DNA of 64,000 bases from Rhizobiales bacterium dw_265 (GTDB lineage: Bacteria > Pseudomonadota > Alphaproteobacteria > Micropepsales > Micropepsaceae): NCBI GenBank assembly GCA_018449595.1, contig JAAVUU010000006.1, forward strand, positions 1 to 64,000, written 5' to 3'. A program made the translations under genes and the position numbers. Each line of letters starts with the position of its first letter. Positions within the stretch are counted from its first letter, which is position 1. Below, in pieces: positions 17,401-26,345 of the stretch. The notes under the pieces were generated by a model, which searched no databases, was not told the origin of the DNA, and was given only the letters and a program-made list of their open reading frames with translations.

Positions 17401-20400
17401 GCAACCGTGACCGCCCCTCCGGCGGAGACGTTCAGGCTGGCGAAATTGTTCGTCGCACCGGCAAGCGAGATGCCGGCGGCGTTGCTGTTGCTTAACGTGA
17501 CCGCGCCGAGGGCACCGGTCGCGCCCAGCGCGCCGCCATAGGTCTGCTTGCCGGTGCCGCTGGTCACGGTCAGGTTCGCGGGTGCGCCTGCGGCGGTGTC
17601 GATGGTCGACGAGAACACCAGGGGCGCGTTGGCGGTTGCGAGCGCGCTGTTGCCCAGCAGCGTGACCGCGCCGCCATAGGCCTGCCCACCCGCCGTCGTG
17701 ACATTGCCCGAGAGTGTCGCGGCCGAGGCGAGTATCACGGTGCCGAGCGGCGTAGTCGCGCCCACGGCGCCGCCGAAGCTCGTGCCCAGATTGGCCGAAA
17801 CCCCCAGATTATGCGCACCATCCACGGCGCCGGTGAAGACCAGCGTGCCGGTGGCATTTTTAATGGCCACGTTGGTGCCCAGCATGGTGGCGCCGCCGAT
17901 CAGGATGTTGCCATTGACGTTGAGCGCAGCACTCAAGGTTGTCAGGCCCGTGCCCGTCGTCAGGCCGGTTGGCCGCGTCGTTGCCCCCACTGCCCCGCCG
18001 AACGTCGTGCCGCCGCTGTTGGTGACGGTCAGACCGAAGGCGCCATCGATGGTTCCGGTGAAGTTCACCGCCCCGGTTCCGGCGCTGATCGCGAGATTTG
18101 CGCCCAGGAAGGCGGGGCCGCCGATCGTCACGGCACCGCTGGTGGCGATGTTGCCATCCAGTTGAATCTGAGCCCCCTGCGCCGTCAGGCTGGCGAGCGG
18201 CGTCGTCCCGCCCACAGCGCCATTGAGGACGAGCGTCCCACCGGCCAGGACAAGATTGTGGCCGCCATCGATCGCCTGGTAGACTTGGTCTTGTCCCGAA
18301 GTGATGGTCGCGTCGCTGCTCAGGGTCAGTGCGCCACTCATCTGAATGCTGCCGCCGGTTGCCGTCAGGCCCGAGGCGTTGAGCGTCACCGCGCCGCTAT
18401 AGGCCTGGTCCGATACTGTCGTGATGGTTGCATTGATGATGGTTGCGCCCGCGCCCGTCCGCAGCAGTTCTCCGCCCAGATCGACCGCGCCATTGAAGGT
18501 CGCCACGCCATCGCTCGCCACCGTCAGCGAGTTGACATCGACCGGCATTGCCGACGACTGAACCGTGCCGGCGAATGTGATGCTGCCGGCGCCCGCATCC
18601 ATGACGAGCGGGCCAAGCAGTTGCACCGGCCCGCCGTAAATTTGCGCGCCTGTGGTGACGACATCGCCATTGAGGCTGGTTTGGCCGGTCCCCGTGGTCA
18701 GGCCGGCCAGCGCCGTCGTCCGGCCCGTGGGACCATTGATGAGCATGGCGCCCGAGGTGCCGAGCGCCAGATTGAAGGCGCCATCGACGGTACGGCCGAA
18801 GCTGATCGCACCCATTCCGGTGGTGACCGTGACATCGCCGATGAGGGTGGTGATCCCGGTTATCGTCACATCGCTGTTGGTCGTCGTAATGGCCCCGCCA
18901 AGGCTGGCGTCTTCGGCAAAGGTGACACCGCCCGTGGTCGTGATGCTGCCATGGGTCGTTGTCGGGCCGGGGTTCGACGACGGGGTGCTGGCGCCGGAAT
19001 TGAGGCTGGACAGCGGGATGGTCGCGCCGACCGTACCGCCGAAATCCGTGCCGGCCGCCGCGGTGACGGTCAGGTTATGGGCACCGTCGACGGCGCCGGC
19101 GAAGCTGGTCGCGTAATTGCCGTCGTCTATATCGACATCGTCCGTCAGCATGGTCGCGCCATCGAAGGCGATATTGCCGTTGACCTTGATGTTACCGCCC
19201 AGGTTCGTCAGGCCCGTGCCCGTGGTCAGGCCGGTCAAGGGATGCGTCACGCCCACCGTGCTGTCGAAGGTCGTGGCGCCGCTGTTGCTGATGGTCAGGG
19301 CATACGCATTGTCGCTGACGCCGTCGACGGCGCCGGCGAAATGCACCGCGCCGGCGCCGGCGGAGATGGCAAGCGTGGCGCCGATCGCGGTGGCGCCGTT
19401 GACCGTAATGGCGCCGTTGGTGGAGACATTGCCGTTGAAGGTCGTCAGGCCCGCGCCCGTGGTCAGGCCGGCCAGCGGGGTGGCCCCGCCCACCGCGCCG
19501 TTGAACGCCGTGCCTCCGCTGCCCGTGACGGTCAGGCCGTGGTTGCCATCGACCGTTCCGATGAAGGTGACCAGGCCGGTTCCGCTGCTGATGGTGACAT
19601 CGCTGCCGAGCGTTGTCGGGCTTATGGTCGCGCCCGCTATCATGCCCCCGATCGTGATGGCGGCGTTGTTGGCGGTGAGGTTTCCGCCGAGCGTTACCAC
19701 GCTGTTGAAGGTAATGGCGCCGGCGGTGGTGATATTGCCGCCGACCGTTACCTCGCCCAGCCCGATGATCAGGTTGGTCAAAGGATTCGTCGCGCCTACG
19801 GTGCTGTTGAAATGCACGACGCTGTAATTGGTCGTCAGGCTGTCATAGTAAGGCTGAACAAGCCCGTCGACCGCGCCATCGACCGGGCCACTGAAGGTCA
19901 CGACGCCGGTGGCCCCAGCCGCGACGACGATGTTGCCGCCTATGACGGTCGGGCCGTTGACCGTGATGACGCCGTTCGTGCTGACACTGCCGTTGAATAT
20001 CGTGGTCCCGGGGCCCGTCACCAGGCTCGCCAGACCTGCAACCTGATCGTTAGGCTGACCGCTCGTGCCAAAGGTCGCGGTGCCGGTACCGGCCATGGTC
20101 AGGGCAAAGGCCCCGGTGAGATTTTTGGCGGCGGAAAACGCGCCCGTCCCCGCATTGATGATGACATTGTGGCTGAGGGCCATGTTGCCCGCGATCGATA
20201 TGAGACCGTTATCGGTCGTGATATTGCCGCCGAAGGTCGCCGTCCCCGAACCCGAGGTCTTCAGGCTGGTCAATGCCGTCGTTGCGCCGATCGTGCCGGC
20301 GAATTTCGCGGCGCCGCCATTGGTGATGGTCAGACTGTGCGCGCCGTCGACCGGCCCGGTGAAGGTCAGCGCGGCGTTGCTGGTGTTGGTGATCGCGACA

Positions 20401-22172
20401 TCCGCGCCCAGGGTGGTGGGACCGGTGATCTTGAGCGTGCCGCTGGTCGTGGTCAGCGTGACACTGCCGCCGAGCGTTGCGCCGCCGGAGCCGGAGACGG
20501 TCAGGCCCTTGGCGCCCGTGATCGCACCCGCAAACGTCACCCCGGCGGTTCCGGCGTTGATGGTAACGGCGGCGCCGACCACGGTTGCGCCGTTGATCGC
20601 GACGGCGCCATTGTTGGTGGTGATGTTGGCGGCCAGGGCGGTGCCCGCGCTCGGCCCCACGGTTCCCGCACCCTCGAAGGTGATGCCGACGCCGGCGTTG
20701 GCCAGGCTGATCGCGCTGTTGACCGCGATCGAGGTGCTCGCCGCCAGGATGACGTTCGACGTCGCAGCATTGAGCGTGGCAGGGCTGATGGTGACGGCGG
20801 ATGTCGTGTCGGTGGTATCGGCGGCCTGGTCGAGCGTACCGGTGCCGGTCGAGGCGATAATGATGGTCGCCGGGTCCAGCAGCCATGTGCCTGCCTTACC
20901 CAGGGGCGAAAGCGTATCGACCGTGGCCCCATCGGTGACGGTCAGCCGGCCCTTGCTGGAGGTCTCGACAAAACCGCCATTGCCGCCGGTCGCGCTGATC
21001 GCGCCCGCGAAGTTCGTGACATTATCCGACCACACGACCACATGGCCGCCCGCGCCGGCCGTTCCGTTGGCGAGAATCTTTGCGCCCGCCGCGACGCGGG
21101 TCGTGGCGGCGGTCTGAACCTTCTGCTGGACCAGTTTGGTGGCGGGATCGGCGCCGCCTTGGCGGTCGCCACCGATCAGGATGGTGCCGCCGGTCGTGCC
21201 GCTGGCATTGACCACCGCCGTCGGTGCGAGGTCCAGGTCGTGGCCGGTCATGACGATTGTGCCGCCCTCGGCGTTTTTGCCGCCGGAAGCGGATACCTCG
21301 CCCGACACCGCTGTATCGCCGCCGTCCCCGCCGGAAAGCGTGATCGAACCGTCATGGCCCGAAACCGACATCGCGGTGATCGCGCCCGAGACGTTGACTG
21401 CATCGCGGATGGCGGTGGCGACCGTCGCCACCCGCAACTCGACGCGGCCACCCGCCGCCTGCACCTTGCCCGAAACATCGACCAGCCCCCGGCCGTCCGC
21501 CGTGGTGGCGCCGGTCGGAACCGCCACCTGCAGGAAGCCGTCGCCGGTAAGGTCGAGCGTCGCCCGCTCGCCCGAGCCCAGGCCCACCTTGCCCAGCGGC
21601 ACCGAGATGGTGCCGGAATTGTCGACCGTGCCGCCCACCAGCGCCACGAATCCCGTCTTGCGCGTGCGGATGCGGCCGGCATTCGTCACACCGGCCGAGG
21701 CGCCGTCACCCGAAAAGTTCGGGTTGCCATTCATGAAGTCCCGGTCGCTGATGCCCAGTGTCGAACCGACAAAGCCGCCGCCGACCTTCACCGCGCCCGT
21801 CTTGGTGATGGCAATGCCGTTGGGATTGACCAGATAGACCTGGCCGTTGGCCCGGATCTGCCCGGCGATGGTCGAGGTCGTAGATCCCGTCACCCGGTTC
21901 AGTGTTGCCGACGATGCATTCGGCTGGACGAAGGTCACGCTGCTCTGCTGGCCGACGGAAAAGCTGTTCCAGTTGATGACGCCGCGCGCGGAACTTTGGG
22001 TGACAGTGAGACCATTGCCGGACGGAGCAGCGATGTTGATGCTGCCGGCCGCGACCGTGCCGCCGTGTGGCAGCACGCTTTGGGCGCGGGCGACCGTGCT
22101 GGCCAGCGACAGCGCCCCGACGCCGAGCAGGAGGGCGGTAGAATTCATAAGCCTGTGTCGAGTCGGTCGCAT
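14463..22172 (-). CDS. Giant two-partner-secretion exoprotein (TpsA, filamentous haemagglutinin type) with MBG/YDG repeats
   Basis: A 2569-residue exoprotein. A signal peptide (cleaved near ARA-Q31) is followed by the TPS secretion domain to about residue 270, with WNSF, NRVTG and the diagnostic NPNG (116-119) in VYLVNPNGIAI. A long middle region holds about a dozen imperfect repeats of roughly 70-80 residues (VDGAHNLTV, then FGGAVGATTPL, then GLTTGTGL, then GNVSTNGAITVNG), expected to form a beta-helix. The last 800 residues alternate YDG units (DKIYDATTALPGG) and MBG units (ATRTYGG, then LSGTVSGFVG). The C-terminus has Cys pairs: SCTSGSVGETLVKQ, then GPGGGC as the last residues. It is encoded 41 bases downstream of its TpsB partner. 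Likely a surface adhesin. An alternative ATG is at 22148. Confidence 0.9.
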   Translation of the reverse strand: MRPTRHRLMNSTALLLGVGALSLASTVARAQSVLPHGGTVAAGSINIAAPSGNGLTVTQSSARGVINWNSFSVGQQSSVTFVQPNASSATLNRVTGSTTSTIAGQIRANGQVYLVNPNGIAITKTGAVKVGGGFVGSTLGISDRDFMNGNPNFSGDGASAGVTNAGRIRTRKTGFVALVGGTVDNSGTISVPLGKVGLGSGERATLDLTGDGFLQVAVPTGATTADGRGLVDVSGKVQAAGGRVELRVATVATAIRDAVNVSGAITAMSVSGHDGSITLSGGDGGDTAVSGEVSASGGKNAEGGTIVMTGHDLDLAPTAVVNASGTTGGTILIGGDRQGGADPATKLVQQKVQTAATTRVAAGAKILANGTAGAGGHVVVWSDNVTNFAGAISATGGNGGFVETSSKGRLTVTDGATVDTLSPLGKAGTWLLDPATIIIASTGTGTLDQAADTTDTTSAVTISPATLNAATSNVILAASTSIAVNSAISLANAGVGITFEGAGTVGPSAGTALAANITTNNGAVAINGATVVGAAVTINAGTAGVTFAGAITGAKGLTVSGSGGATLGGSVTLTTTSGTLKITGPTTLGADVAITNTSNAALTFTGPVDGAHSLTITNGGAAKFAGTIGATTALTSLKTSGSGTATFGGNITTDNGLISIAGNMALSHNVIINAGTGAFSAAKNLTGAFALTMAGTGTATFGTSGQPNDQVAGLASLVTGPGTTIFNGSVSTNGVITVNGPTVIGGNIVVAAGATGVVTFSGPVDGAVDGLVQPYYDSLTTNYSVVHFNSTVGATNPLTNLIIGLGEVTVGGNITTAGAITFNSVVTLGGNLTANNAAITIGGMIAGATISPTTLGSDVTISSGTGLVTFIGTVDGNHGLTVTGSGGTAFNGAVGGATPLAGLTTGAGLTTFNGNVSTNGAITVNGATAIGATLAISAGAGAVHFAGAVDGVSDNAYALTISNSGATTFDSTVGVTHPLTGLTTGTGLTNLGGNIKVNGNIAFDGATMLTDDVDIDDGNYATSFAGAVDGAHNLTVTAAAGTDFGGTVGATIPLSSLNSGASTPSSNPGPTTTHGSITTTGGVTFAEDASLGGAITTTNSDVTITGITTLIGDVTVTTGMGAISFGRTVDGAFNLALGTSGAMLINGPTGRTTALAGLTTGTGQTSLNGDVVTTGAQIYGGPVQLLGPLVMDAGAGSITFAGTVQSSAMPVDVNSLTVASDGVATFNGAVDLGGELLRTGAGATIINATITTVSDQAYSGAVTLNASGLTATGGSIQMSGALTLSSDATITSGQDQVYQAIDGGHNLVLAGGTLVLNGAVGGTTPLASLTAQGAQIQLDGNIATSGAVTIGGPAFLGANLAISAGTGAVNFTGTIDGAFGLTVTNSGGTTFGGAVGATTRPTGLTTGTGLTTLSAALNVNGNILIGGATMLGTNVAIKNATGTLVFTGAVDGAHNLGVSANLGTSFGGAVGATTPLGTVILASAATLSGNVTTAGGQAYGGAVTLLGNSALATANAPLVFSSTIDTAAGAPANLTVTSGTGKQTYGGALGATGALGAVTLSNSNAAGISLAGATNNFASLNVSAGGAVTVADSGPLMVTGINTTGDILVATQAGDLTVTGAVTTTSATATALVLQAGKTASRVASPGMSDTSGNVVLDGGSLSVGTGGSGTIYTGSIANSTGLSAAVGLGNFRYWSDTNGNTGYTTALTGGISAVYREQPVVTVSAVVGSGRVYDTTTTIPILTVAGQVNGDSGSATGTITITGAGTSLRNAGSYVVGVTGVSMDASLAGLGYAAAGPSSSYVITPATLTYTANAATRTYGGVDPALSGTVSGFVGSDDQANATTGTLGFATGAMATSDVGSYAINGSGLTANNGNYLLVQASANATALAITPATITVNGATGIDKIYDATTALPGGVPGFSYSGVFGNNVTVSASGTAYASPNAGAEAVNVSGLTINGAASGNYVLSSTSVTGSGTITPATITITGATGIDKTYDTTTALPGGATGFIATGIYASDLGNVGVTAQGAAYAGPNAGAEMVNVSGLSISGAASGNYVLSGTSVTGSGAIGQATLTYTADGATRTYGGGNPVLSGTVSGFVGGDDQANATTGPLTFTTMATTSSNVGAYTINGGGLTANNGNYLFVEAAANTVALTITPTLLTVTGTKVYDTTTGFATNRLAVAGAQNGESVTLTSGTGLSASADVGSHAGNLLSGLAIAVAGGNALASNYSLPGSGTLAITPATITVAGATGIDKIYDATTGLPGGAAGFTATGIYASDLGNVAVTAQGAAYAGPNAGRQAVNISGLGLSGAASGNYVLSGTAVTGSGTIGQAVLSASLTGMVEKTYDGTLTAALDSSNYVISGFVGGQSARVTQASGSYASPDVGTGMAVNTTLRAGDLAAGQSTLLSNYVLPAAASGAVGKIEPATLTYVATPAARLVDTPNPAFVGVVTGFVAGETQASATTGTLVFASPAIASSLAGLYAIEGAGLIANAGNYLFVEAPGNATALRIGPILALGTSANAFFMADPFSVAAMTSVDAATPTSCTSGSVGETLVKQGSAVIFGPGGGC

Positions 22173-22213
22173 GCTTGTGTCTCGCGGTTCAGTTCGTGCG
22201 GCGCGGATCGCGC

Positions 22214-23962
22214 CTAGAAAAACTTCACCGTCATGGCGAGATTGACGCGATAGCCGCGCTCCTCGCCCGGGAAGTCCGAGACTTTCTTGGCCAGTTCAAA
22301 ACTCAGCGATGTGCCATAGGGAAGGCCCAGCGCATCGGCCCCGGCGCGCAGCCCGGCCCCGAACGATCCGGCCCGGATCGTCGCCTGTTCCACCGCGGTC
22401 GCTCCATCGAGCACGCCGACGCCACCCGCGCCGAACAGGTAGGGCGCGAGCGTCGTCTGCAGCGGCCCGAGGGCTATCGTTACGGCATGCGACACCTCGG
22501 CGCGCAGCGTGGCGCCCTCATCGACTTCCAGCGTGCCCGAGGCAAAAGCCGACAGCGCGTCGGGACCGTCGAGCGAGAATTGCTCGGCCAGGAACACCGG
22601 CACGCCGAACGTGGTCTGGCCATGCCCAATCAGGGCAAGCTGGAAAGCGTCGGAAAGCGGCAGGGTGAATCGCATGTCGGCATTGAGCTTGCTGAAGATC
22701 GGGCTCGCCCCCTGGCGCGACAGCGGGATGCCGGTCGCCGTGAGGTCGCCGTCGCGCCCCGCCAGTCCCTGCGAGAAAATGCCGGTCGCCATGCCCACGT
22801 CGCCCGAGGGCAGCACGAAAGCGTCCTGGGCCTGGAAGCGCAGCACATGGTAGCGGTCCTGATAGAGTTCGGTCGGAAAACCGATTGGCGTCAGAGCTTC
22901 CTGGTTCCACTCATAGGTCGCCAGCAGCGACAATGTCTGTGCCCGGGTGCGGATCAGCGGATAGCCGGCCCGCAAGGCGACGCGCTCGAAATCGCCCTCG
23001 CCCGCCGGGGCGCCGGCGGCCGGCGCCGGCCGGGTCGACGCACTGGTATATTCCGGGTTGAGCGTGAAGCCGTCGGTGCCGATCGGCAGCACCAGGCCGC
23101 CGCCATAAATCTGCACCGGGGAGCGGCCGTCGAAGGCCCGGGCGAGATCGGAACCCGACGAAGCCGAGGCATAGACCTGCTCGCCGAAGCCGAAGACCGA
23201 GTTCAGCGACACAGAAGCGTTCAAGGCGAAGGGACCGAGCGATTTCGGCAGCCGGTTGTCGAAGCCCAGCGTTCCCGTCGCGTAAGTCTGCGTCGCTTCG
23301 ACCAGCAACAGCGTGCCGCCTGGTGTCGCACCACGGGTCAGCGTCGAGCGGAGCGCCAGGCCCGGCATATCGGAAACCAGCAGCAGGCGGCGCTCGATAT
23401 CGGCAAGCCGCACATGCCGCTGGCCGACGAGCGACGCCATGCGGGCAGCGACGGCGTCACGCTGACGCTCGGGCACGCCAGCCACATCGACGGCCTCGAT
23501 AAAGCCGTCGACCAGCGTCAGCCGCAGCGGCCCGCCGTCGGCAAGCTTTTGGGGCGGTACGGCGACCCGCGCCAGCACATAGCCCGCCGCCGCATAGGCC
23601 TGTTCGAGCGCATTGGCGGCGGCATAGACTTGGGCGACGGTGACCCGCCGGTCCTGCAGCGCGCCGATGATTGCCGCCGTTTCGTCCTGCAGTTCGGGAA
23701 AGCCGCCTTCGACGGTGACGTGTCCCAGGCTGACCGACAGGCCCGCGGCATCCGCCGGAGCCGTCAGTTCCGCCGCGCCCGGCAGGGTGATCGCCGCGCC
23801 TTCCTGCGGCTGTGGCCGCAGCGTGGGCGGCGTGATCTGACTAGGAGCCACCTGCTGGGCGAAGGCCGGCGCGGCGACGAGCAACCCGGACGCGATTATG
23901 AGGGCCCGATGCAGGACGGCGCGGCCGAAAACGAGCCGGGAACTCGCTTGGAAAATGCCCAC
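22214..23962 (-). CDS. Two-partner-secretion outer membrane transporter (TpsB, ShlB/FhaC family)
   Basis: A 582-residue TpsB that would export the TpsA encoded downstream. It has a signal peptide (cleaved near AFAQ), a proline-rich stretch, then two POTRA domains (SVSLGHVTVEGGFPELQDE; and LRLTLVDGFIEAVDVAGV) and a 16-strand barrel ending in NLAMTVKFF. Start is GTG at 23962 with GAGGA upstream and an in-frame TGA 18 bases before it. The loop-6 region reads FSLDGPDALSAFASG, then LEVDEG; most family members have VRGY or VRGF where this one has LSAF, so the usual tip arginine is missing. The B-then-A gene order and the 41-base gap support an operon. Confidence 0.9.
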   Translation of the reverse strand: MGIFQASSRLVFGRAVLHRALIIASGLLVAAPAFAQQVAPSQITPPTLRPQPQEGAAITLPGAAELTAPADAAGLSVSLGHVTVEGGFPELQDETAAIIGALQDRRVTVAQVYAAANALEQAYAAAGYVLARVAVPPQKLADGGPLRLTLVDGFIEAVDVAGVPERQRDAVAARMASLVGQRHVRLADIERRLLLVSDMPGLALRSTLTRGATPGGTLLLVEATQTYATGTLGFDNRLPKSLGPFALNASVSLNSVFGFGEQVYASASSGSDLARAFDGRSPVQIYGGGLVLPIGTDGFTLNPEYTSASTRPAPAAGAPAGEGDFERVALRAGYPLIRTRAQTLSLLATYEWNQEALTPIGFPTELYQDRYHVLRFQAQDAFVLPSGDVGMATGIFSQGLAGRDGDLTATGIPLSRQGASPIFSKLNADMRFTLPLSDAFQLALIGHGQTTFGVPVFLAEQFSLDGPDALSAFASGTLEVDEGATLRAEVSHAVTIALGPLQTTLAPYLFGAGGVGVLDGATAVEQATIRAGSFGAGLRAGADALGLPYGTSLSFELAKKVSDFPGEERGYRVNLAMTVKFF

Positions 23963-24209
23963 ATGTCCTCGGTCGGTTCAGCACCGGCCCATCGCCGCGC
24001 TTTCTTCTGGAAATAGTTCCGGCAGGAACTTTGCGAGATGCGTCGGGCTTGCGACGATCGATTCAAGGCATAAGGCAGCACGCCGCCGCATAGACGCAGA
24101 TGCCTCCATCAAACGCAAACAAGCGATGGAGATGATATGGTCGTTTCCTGCCGGTCGCCGACATTCACCCCGCACTTTCGTGCGAGGCGAGGCCGAAATG
24201 CATCACGCG

Positions 24210-24491
24210 TCAGTTGCGATACCAGTCCGAGCCGCCCTGGTTGTTCCACTGCGGATGGCTGCGATACCAGTTCTGAGGATGGTGGTAGGTCTTCCAATCC
24301 GACGGATAGGTATAGGCCTGGCGACGATGGTTCCCGTCATAGTAGTGCCCATTGCCCACCGTGAAGCCGAGGCCGACGGGGCCGACATGGACACCGACAA
24401 GTTCCGCCGCGGAGACTGGAGTGGCCACCGCGAACACCGCGCCAGCCAGCCCCAGGGCGATAACGGCGCCGTTCAATAACGTATTCATCAT
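24210..24491 (-). CDS. Small exported protein, unknown
   Basis: A 93-residue protein with a signal peptide (MMNTLLNGAVIALGLAGAVF, cleaved near VSAAE). The mature part is short and rich in Tyr, His, Trp and Asn (NGHYYDGNHRRQAYTYP, HHPQNWYRSHPQWNNQG). The ATG at 24491 has AAGGA six bases upstream. No family recognised; similar Tyr/His/Trp-rich small periplasmic proteins are common in alphaproteobacteria. It lies 247 bases from the tpsB start and runs on its own. Confidence 0.7.
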   Translation of the reverse strand: MMNTLLNGAVIALGLAGAVFAVATPVSAAELVGVHVGPVGLGFTVGNGHYYDGNHRRQAYTYPSDWKTYHHPQNWYRSHPQWNNQGGSDWYRN

Positions 24492-24730
24492 CTTGCGTCC
24501 TTTCCCATTGCAGGGCCGCCAGGAAAACACCGGGAAACACAGCTTTTTGGGGTATCGCGCCTTTGATGGAAACGGCAGGAGGCCGCTGGCCTTTGGCGCT
24601 GCGGCAATAACGCCTGGATCGCCGTTTCGACGCATTCGGGAGCCGACTGTTCGCATGCTCGCCAAAACCAACACCGTGCTCGCGGTACCGCCAACCTCTG
24701 TGCGAACGTCAGCGCCGGGGAACGAGCCCC

Positions 24731-25504
24731 TCAACGCATCGCGGGAGGCTCCTGATTTGTTTTTATGCCCGCCAATTGCCGAAAGAGTGCATCGGCGCGG
24801 TTGATGAATACCTCTTCATGCCCGTTTGAGAGGACGCTCGCGCCTTCCCCTGTCCGCGTCAGGATATAGACGCCGAATGTGCCGGGCGAGAGCCGCTGAA
24901 TAAACAGCAGCGACTGCAGAGCGCCGGGCTTGAACAGGGTGAAGACGAACTTGCGAACCGTGGTGACATTGTCGCTCGAAATGACCAGGCGCTGCGGCGT
25001 GCTCTCGAACACTCGCAAGCGATATACCGTCGGGCCGGTGCTGGCGCCGTCTTCCCAATAGTAAAGGTCCGCGCCTTTTGCGAAATCGGCCCCGGCGAAA
25101 TCCCTGCGCCGGTCTTTTGCATTCGCATCGATCAATGCGGATGCATCGGTGGCCAGGTGTCCCCATGCCTTGTCAGCCGCCGACCAATAGGAAATATCCT
25201 TCAGCGTGGAGATGGCGCCGATTTTCGCCAGCAGGCCATCCATCTCGCCATCGAAGTGGATGCTGCCGGCCAGCGTGACGATAAGTTTCGCGTGCGAACC
25301 GGCTGGCCACCCGGTGCAGCCTGGAGGCTGCCAATTGGCTTGCGCAAGATCGCTTGCGTGCCAAATCCCGATCATGGGGGGAACGCCGGAAGGCGGGTAG
25401 ACATAAGCGCCGGATGTATCGCATGGCAGTTGTGGACCACCCGCCTGGGCGGCGGTTGCGAAACCCAGCATCACGAACAGAAACAGGCAACGGCGCGGCT
25501 TCAT
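24731..25504 (-). CDS. Exported protein of unknown function
   Basis: A 257-residue protein with a signal peptide (CLFLFVMLGFATAAQAGG). The mature domain has no motif that I recognise; it includes IGIWHASDLAQANWQPPGC, YWEDGASTGPTVYRLRVFE and a C-terminal GTFGVYILTRTGEGAS. The two early cysteines (LPCDTSG and PPGCTGW) could pair. Its ATG overlaps the stop of the upstream 55-residue reading frame by four bases, implying translational coupling. Confidence 0.75.
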   Translation of the reverse strand: MKPRRCLFLFVMLGFATAAQAGGPQLPCDTSGAYVYPPSGVPPMIGIWHASDLAQANWQPPGCTGWPAGSHAKLIVTLAGSIHFDGEMDGLLAKIGAISTLKDISYWSAADKAWGHLATDASALIDANAKDRRRDFAGADFAKGADLYYWEDGASTGPTVYRLRVFESTPQRLVISSDNVTTVRKFVFTLFKPGALQSLLFIQRLSPGTFGVYILTRTGEGASVLSNGHEEVFINRADALFRQLAGIKTNQEPPAMR

Positions 25505-25668
25505 GCGGGAAGCCGCGATACGGGCGTCGCGTGTGTCACCGAAACGCTCAGGCCGGCCGGACCGCTGGCCGTCGCCACCTTTGCGTCAAGCCGATGGGCA
25601 AGCGCCGTCACCACGGCAATTTGCGCGAGAGAGCGGGCATCCTCGATTTTATCGAAGAGCGTTGGCAT
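25501..25668 (-). CDS. 55-residue ORF resembling the extreme C-terminus of a histidine kinase
   Basis: An open frame from ATG 25668, with AGGGA eight bases upstream, to a TGA that overlaps the next ATG (ATGA). The product contains LAQIAVVTALAHRLDAKV, then ATASGPAGLSVSVTHATP, then SRLPA. This closely resembles the last 40 residues of the ATPase domain of alphaproteobacterial (HWE-type) sensor kinases, which often end in THATF-x-SRLP. The rest of the kinase is missing, and an in-frame stop lies just before the ATG. It is either a kinase remnant that has kept translation signals or a very small protein. A response regulator gene lies 112 bases upstream on the same strand. Confidence 0.5.
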   Translation of the reverse strand: MPTLFDKIEDARSLAQIAVVTALAHRLDAKVATASGPAGLSVSVTHATPVSRLPA

Positions 25669-25780
25669 TGATCTATTCCCTGGAACGAAATGACGTCAGG
25701 CCTGCCGCGTGCCATGGCAAGAAACACGCAGACCGGCTGCAATAACCGCGAAACTGCCAATGAATTCGGGCGCGCACCGG

Positions 25781-26173
25781 CTAGTGGTATCGCACCATGT
25801 CATGAACCACCCGAACGAGCGTGTGTGCCATATAAGGTTTGCTGAGATACCCGGCAGCACCCGCTTCGTTCGCCTGTGACGCGGATGTCGTTCCCGAGAC
25901 GACAATGGCGCGGATGGCGGGATGATCGACACTGACCTGCGCCACGAGCGCCAGGCCATCCATTCCCCCCGGCATACACACGTCCGTGAGGAGAATGCTG
26001 ACTTCGGCGTGCCGGGACAGCATTTGCAGGGCTTCCGGACTGTTTTGGGCTTCCAGCACACAAAAACCCGCATCTTCCAGCATCGCGACGGTGGACATGC
26101 GAATGAGGACTTCATCCTCAACCACCAATATTGTTCGCTGAACTGCTGCTTCGTCCATGCTGAGATAAAGCAT
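25781..26173 (-). CDS. Single-domain response regulator
   Basis: A 130-residue receiver domain without an output domain. Acidic residues E19 and D20 (LVVEDEVLIR), phospho-acceptor D64 (LLTDVCMPGGMDG), S93 (VVSGTT) and K112 (LSKPY) are all present, so phosphorylation should work. The start at 26173 has AGGA five bases upstream; an ATG at 26158 lacks one. Such stand-alone receivers in alphaproteobacteria usually pair with HWE kinases; here only a 55-residue kinase-like remnant is found downstream. Confidence 0.9.
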   Translation of the reverse strand: MLYLSMDEAAVQRTILVVEDEVLIRMSTVAMLEDAGFCVLEAQNSPEALQMLSRHAEVSILLTDVCMPGGMDGLALVAQVSVDHPAIRAIVVSGTTSASQANEAGAAGYLSKPYMAHTLVRVVHDMVRYH

Positions 26174-26345
26174 CGGGTTCCTATTAGTTCCAATTGTCCC
26201 ATAATTTCAAATATTTATGAAGGATTGGCGTGGCGCAAACCATGTGCAGGCCATGCAAATCCCCGTGCCGCGCTTACAGGCGCGCATCGATGTACCGGGG
26301 CTTCACCGGATCGAAAATTCTTGCCTGTGGTCGGGCGTTCGCCGC

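Noticed and set aside
17811..22217. A 1468-codon open frame on the plus strand opposite tpsA, and a second one opposite tpsB (22175-24016)
   Set aside because: They mirror the low-complexity, GC-rich codon pattern of the tpsA/tpsB genes; the products are Arg/Asp/Gly-rich without domains, while the minus strand gives complete, recognisable proteins with signals and partners.
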